Virus record (IMG/VR): IMGVR_UViG_3300021963_000350
Location: 1-36,318 of that record
Direction: 5' to 3' (one strand)
From: a virus
DNA length: 36,318 nucleotides
Part shown: in pieces, positions 32,617-36,318 of the stretch
Layout of the letters: every line of letters starts with the position of its first letter
Position numbering within the stretch: position 1 is the stretch's first letter
Position numbers and translations under genes: made by a program
Notes under the pieces: generated by a model
Databases searched by the model: none
Told to the model about the DNA's origin: nothing
Seen by the model: only the letters and a program-made list of their open reading frames with translations

Positions 32617-34935
32617 ATGGGATTTCCGTATTTAGCACCCGTAAAGAAATGGGTTGTAGATATATTGAAAGAAAGAGAATATTCAACTGAAGCTAAATCA
32701 ATACTATCTCCAACTACAATACCTAATAATTTTAATTCCGTTTTAAAAAGACCTTGGGTTACATTGACTTCTGGTGCAAAAGTTACCAAACAGCCTATGA
32801 AGGGATTGAGTGCCGAAGATAGAGCAAAAAAATTAGAAGAATTATATACACAAAAAGCATCGGATAGTAAAGATTATTTAGGATGTATTATTAGAAATGA
32901 TTTAGATAGAGATGCTAAATATCAATTAGAGGAATCTTATATAGGAGTTGATTTTGCCGGTAAAAAAATAAAAGTAGTAGGCGAATCTAATAGAAGAATT
33001 TCAACACCAATTATAGAGAGCGTTGATATAGATACTGATGGTGCTAATAATACATTAAAAATTGCAAGAGTAAATGTTAGATGCTTTTCATTAAAACAAT
33101 TTGAAATGTTTGAATTGTTTTTTTGTAGACCTGGTATGAATGTATTGGTTGAATTCGGAGATAATACATTAGATACTTATAGATTTAATGATAGAAAAAA
33201 ACCAATTAAAGATGCATATCCAAATTCAGCACACGTATCATCTTTATTATTTCCAAAAAACGATTATCAAAATTTTGTTGATAAATTTTCATCTTATTAT
33301 AGATTTACAAACAATTCATTTAAATTATTTCAACAACACGTTGAAAAATCAATGGGGTCATATGATTTTGTAGCTGGTAAAGTTACTGATTATAGTTTTG
33401 GAATAGAAGCCGATGGAACATATAATGTTATGGTCGAAATTTCACAAGGAAATCAAATGTCACTAGCTATACCAATAAATGTTGGTAATGATGCATCTCA
33501 AATAGCAACTCAACCAAAAGCTGGTAGTGTTGAGGAATTTGACCAATGGATTGCACAATTAGTTGCAGATTTAAATATAGAAAAAGGTAAATTGTCTGCA
33601 AGTAAAGCAGATTGGGATAAGGAATTTTTTAACTGGGGAAAACTTAGTGAGAAAAAAGAAGATGAAACGGCATCAACCGAAAGATATATCTCATTGAGAT
33701 TTATATTAAAAAAATTAATGAATTATTCATTGACAGAAACAGGATATGTACCGGATGATTTTAAATTTACAATTCCTGAATATAATGTGGGTGGTTCTCA
33801 AAAAGAGTATATCCCAATCCGTTCTCACAAAAATATAATTTCAGCAAATACTGATATATTATATCCAAACAAAGAAATGGTAACATTCCGTGCTCCTATA
33901 AATGATAGTAAGACAAAGGAGGGAGATGAAATACAAATTTCAACTAAAACAATAGATTGTAGTATAAACGGATATTCAGTAAACGAAGGAGTTGAAGTTA
34001 AAGATGTTAATGGTAATATTATAAATCCAAAATCAACTGAAGGAGATTGCTGTGGAAATGCTTTAAATATTTTTATAAACTATAAAGTTTTAGTTCAAGC
34101 TTGGAAAGTATCCTATACAAGAATAGATTTTTTAGGTGCTATATTAGATGCTATAAATGCAAATAGCTTTGGTAAGTTTAGATTGGTTAGAGGTAATCAC
34201 ATAGAAAACGTATCAGCATCTGTAATGGATTACACCGCAACAAGCGATGTTAAAATAGATAATCAAATTTACAGATTTAACGTTAATACCATAAAATCAA
34301 ATGTTATTGATTTTAGTTTTAATTTTGAAATGAGTAATTTAGTAGCAGGAAGAACTGTATTCAATGCTCAAAGGTTTTTGACAAACGCATTGAAAAATTT
34401 AACAACGCAACAAAAAGCATTACCAAACATACCATTACCACCAAGCGCATTTCAACAATTTGATATGTCTTTGATGAGTAATGCGGATGGATTCTTTTCT
34501 TTGAATATGATTGATTTGAAAGCATTGGAAGCAAACTATAATGAAACGGCAAAGAAAAGTACAATACCAGAAGATTCGGAGCAACCAAAACCAAATGAAG
34601 CGCCAGATTATACTGCAATTATAGATAGTAAATCAATTAAATTCAAATTGAAAGATGGAATTAAAGTTTTAATATTTACAGATGGAGAACTTACAAAGAA
34701 AAAAATATCGGCACCAAAGCAAGATGCAAAATCAACTTTGAGTCCTATTGATATAACTTTAGTATTAGATGGTATAAATGGATTTAATTGCGGTGAATAC
34801 TTTAGAATTAATGGTGTGCCTGAAATATATAATCAAATTGGCGTTTTCCAAATAACTAATACTAAGCATAGTGTTTCGCCAGATGGGTGGAGAACAACAC
34901 TAGAAGCACAATTTAGAATAACCCCTAAAGAATAA
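32617..34935 (+). CDS. Baseplate hub protein (gp27-like, tentative)
   Basis: 772 residues. The N-terminal half contains beta-rich segments (VDIDTDGANNTLKIARVNVR; LFFCRPGMNVLVEFGDN) of the kind found in hub rings. The C-terminal block (ITLVLDGINGFNCGEYFRIN, then FQITNTKHSVSPDGWRTTLE) resembles the closing domain of phage hub/late-control-type proteins. I see no lysozyme or peptidase signature. It directly follows the LysM gene and has about twice the length of T4 gp27 (391 residues), so it may combine hub and another role. Function is inferred from position and fold-like pattern. Confidence 0.55.
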   Translation: MGFPYLAPVKKWVVDILKEREYSTEAKSILSPTTIPNNFNSVLKRPWVTLTSGAKVTKQPMKGLSAEDRAKKLEELYTQKASDSKDYLGCIIRNDLDRDAKYQLEESYIGVDFAGKKIKVVGESNRRISTPIIESVDIDTDGANNTLKIARVNVRCFSLKQFEMFELFFCRPGMNVLVEFGDNTLDTYRFNDRKKPIKDAYPNSAHVSSLLFPKNDYQNFVDKFSSYYRFTNNSFKLFQQHVEKSMGSYDFVAGKVTDYSFGIEADGTYNVMVEISQGNQMSLAIPINVGNDASQIATQPKAGSVEEFDQWIAQLVADLNIEKGKLSASKADWDKEFFNWGKLSEKKEDETASTERYISLRFILKKLMNYSLTETGYVPDDFKFTIPEYNVGGSQKEYIPIRSHKNIISANTDILYPNKEMVTFRAPINDSKTKEGDEIQISTKTIDCSINGYSVNEGVEVKDVNGNIINPKSTEGDCCGNALNIFINYKVLVQAWKVSYTRIDFLGAILDAINANSFGKFRLVRGNHIENVSASVMDYTATSDVKIDNQIYRFNVNTIKSNVIDFSFNFEMSNLVAGRTVFNAQRFLTNALKNLTTQQKALPNIPLPPSAFQQFDMSLMSNADGFFSLNMIDLKALEANYNETAKKSTIPEDSEQPKPNEAPDYTAIIDSKSIKFKLKDGIKVLIFTDGELTKKKISAPKQDAKSTLSPIDITLVLDGINGFNCGEYFRINGVPEIYNQIGVFQITNTKHSVSPDGWRTTLEAQFRITPKE

Positions 34936-34939
34936 GAGT

Positions 34940-35314
34940 ATGTATTCTAAAATAGCAACAAAATTAAATCAGTTTAAATTAATAAATCCAAAAACGATAG
35001 TTCCATCTCCCGATGAAAGTGATTATCAAATAGGATTTATTAGAAGATATTTTTGTCAAAAATCAAATGATTCGCATAGTTATATATTTGAAATAGATGA
35101 GCAAGAATATAGAAAATTAGAACATTCTCCTCTTTGGAAAATGGCTGATGTAAAATGGAGAATAAGCGGACCTTTGGATAAGGTATATGATGAAAATGGT
35201 AATATAAGCGATATAGGGGTTAGAGAATCGAATAAAGGGGCTATAAACTTAGCGGCTTTGAAAATCAAAAATATTTCCTTATATTTACCAAATATATTAC
35301 AATTCTATAAATAA
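34940..35314 (+). CDS. Small conserved-looking virion protein after the hub gene
   Basis: 124 residues. It has the pattern IGFIRRYFCQKSNDSHSYIF, then IDEQEYRKLEHSPLW, DVKWRISGPLD and a C-terminal LPNILQFYK. I recall a similar 'F(I/V)RRYF...WRI.GP...LxFY' protein next to baseplate genes in other Bacteroidota T4-like phages, but its function is not known to me. There is no membrane segment. It is the last gene of the late structural block, and the replication promoter follows. Confidence 0.6.
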   Translation: MYSKIATKLNQFKLINPKTIVPSPDESDYQIGFIRRYFCQKSNDSHSYIFEIDEQEYRKLEHSPLWKMADVKWRISGPLDKVYDENGNISDIGVRESNKGAINLAALKIKNISLYLPNILQFYK

Positions 35315-35319
35315 GAGAT

Positions 35320-35350
35320 TTTGAATTCTCAAAAAAAAGTTGTATATTTG
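35320..35350 (+). promoter_or_regulatory. Bacteroidota-type promoter for the DNA polymerase gene
   Basis: TTTG (35320-35323), 19-base spacer, TATATTTG (35343-35350): a full match to the host pattern TTTG-N19-21-TAnnTTTG. The predicted start of transcription is about 35355, only a few bases before the ATG at 35358, so the mRNA would be nearly leaderless. This is the only complete host-type promoter I found in the window. Confidence 0.8.
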
Positions 35351-35357
35351 TGTCCGT

Positions 35358-36318
35358 ATGAACTTAATAGAGAACAACGATATTCTTCTGTCCTTTTACA
35401 AATCAAACCCAAAGGTGGTATTGATGGTGCCCGTATGGAGTTCACCCAAAGCACACGAATACGATACATCAATCTCTTTCGTATATCTTAGAACTGAAAA
35501 ATCTGATTATCTTATAAACTTCAATCACATAGATGCCAAACAATGTAAAATGGCAGCACTTAGATTGTTGGTTAACGAAAACACATTAGTTTACGGAAAT
35601 CGCTATATTGGTAGCAAAGGACTCGATTATGAGTATGTTTACTTTGAGGAGTATGGGAAACCATTTATTTTAGAAGAGTTCGCTGAAGAGGTTTATAGAG
35701 GGTATAGAGTTGATTTTAAATACCTTAACGATTGCATACCATTGATGAGATGGTACGAAGTTCTAAAAAGAATACCATTGATATCAGATATTAAAGGTTG
35801 GTATAGAACGTATTCAGATTCCATTAAAACATTGGGAAGGCTGGAAGGGGCTGGGGTGAAAGTCGATGAAGAAAATTTTATTGATAGATTTCACTTCAAC
35901 AAAGAGTACCTACCAAAAGGATTTGCCTTTACAAAATACAATCCATATACGGTAACGGGCAGACCGAGCAATAGACATTTAGGGGTGAATTGGGCTGCGA
36001 TGAATAAATCCGATGGAAGTAGAGCAAATGTGGTTAGCCGTTTTAAGGGGGGAACTCTATTACAATTTGATTACGAATCCTATCACATCCGTATCATTGG
36101 TAAGATGGTAGGATATCGATTTCCCGAAGGTGAAACTGCGCACGAACATTTAGCAAAGTATTATGGGGTTTCAACCGAAGAATCAAAGGCGTTATCGTTC
36201 AAATACCTTTATGGTGGTTTGGATGAGTTTGCTAAGGGGATTCCGTTCTTTCAAAAGGTGGATGAGTATATACAATCCGTTTATCAAAAATTCGTAATTT
36301 CGGGCCGTTTAACGACTC
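35358..36318 (+). CDS. DNA polymerase, family A (3' end outside window)
   Basis: First 320 codons of a gene that runs off the window. TGRPSN (200-205) matches the 'TGRLSS' element of family A polymerases. Motif A is LQFDYESYHIRIIGK, with the metal-binding Asp at 238 and Arg at 245. Motif B (O-helix) is KALSFKYLYGG from Lys277, keeping the Lys, Phe (281) and Tyr (285) positions while the canonical Asn-Phe-Gly is Ser-Phe-Lys. At the motif A position that normally holds the steric-gate Glu (DYSQIELR) there is His243. The N-terminal 190 residues show no clear 3'-5' exonuclease carboxylates. The gene has its own host-type promoter, fitting an early/replication role. The start is the ATG 7 bases after the -7 box; no alternative fits better. 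Confidence 0.88.
   Translation, partial: MNLIENNDILLSFYKSNPKVVLMVPVWSSPKAHEYDTSISFVYLRTEKSDYLINFNHIDAKQCKMAALRLLVNENTLVYGNRYIGSKGLDYEYVYFEEYGKPFILEEFAEEVYRGYRVDFKYLNDCIPLMRWYEVLKRIPLISDIKGWYRTYSDSIKTLGRLEGAGVKVDEENFIDRFHFNKEYLPKGFAFTKYNPYTVTGRPSNRHLGVNWAAMNKSDGSRANVVSRFKGGTLLQFDYESYHIRIIGKMVGYRFPEGETAHEHLAKYYGVSTEESKALSFKYLYGGLDEFAKGIPFFQKVDEYIQSVYQKFVISGRLTT

Overview
The window is a 36.3 kb stretch of an AT-rich, contractile-tailed (T4-like) bacteriophage genome whose host is most likely a member of the Bacteroidota. The phage assignment rests on recognisable T4-type proteins: scaffold gp22, major capsid gp23, neck gp13/gp14, sheath-completion gp15, sheath gp18, tube gp19, a gp26-like tail chaperone, tape measure, a LysM/gp53-like wedge protein and a hub protein. 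The host assignment is inference. Start codons are preceded by A/T-rich sequence without a strong Shine-Dalgarno, and the one clear host-type promoter (35320-35350) fits the Bacteroidota pattern TTTG-N19-TAnnTTTG. All 27 coding segments lie on the + strand, and no gap exceeds 300 bases. I see no tRNA, CRISPR array or insertion sequence.

Layout. 1-2344: end of the scaffold gene and the major capsid protein gene, closed by a strong terminator. 2431-3456: a trimeric-fibre-like protein between capsid and neck genes. 3508-7587: a tightly packed neck/tail-completion block (gp13-, gp14- and gp15-like, then three small unknowns). 7685-20126: a 12.4 kb adhesin cassette of five proteins that share an N-terminal 'RRG...GE' docking segment and carry shafts of very different length. 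Two of them end in S74-type self-cleaving chaperone domains. 20131-22886: a GT4-like glycosyltransferase and a fibre carrying an intein-like Hint domain plus a LamG lectin domain. 22952-35314: the tail module (sheath, tube, frameshifted chaperone pair, small protein, tape measure, baseplate and hub proteins). 35358-end: start of a family A DNA polymerase gene under a host-type promoter, which marks the switch to the replication module.

Regulation. The octamer TATTTATA, usually inside (T/A)ATATTTATA, occurs 11 times. By eye every copy lies 16-57 nt upstream of a start codon of a structural gene or adhesin, and I found none deep inside genes. It is the best candidate for a phage-specific late promoter or processing signal. 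It resembles the host -7 box with the last G changed, and it is also the exact reverse complement of the T4 late promoter TATAAATA. Four intrinsic terminators divide the late region, and two of them abut a motif copy.

Most notable observations: a probable programmed +1 (or -2) frameshift on a 7-T run joining the tail chaperone genes upstream of the tape measure; the TATTTATA regulon; a Hint domain with Lys at the +1 position fused to a lectin domain; a recurring C-terminal DGG(S/T)F tag in the adhesin set; two nested hairpins in the 5' coding end of the glycosyltransferase gene; and a polymerase motif A with His where the steric-gate Glu normally sits.
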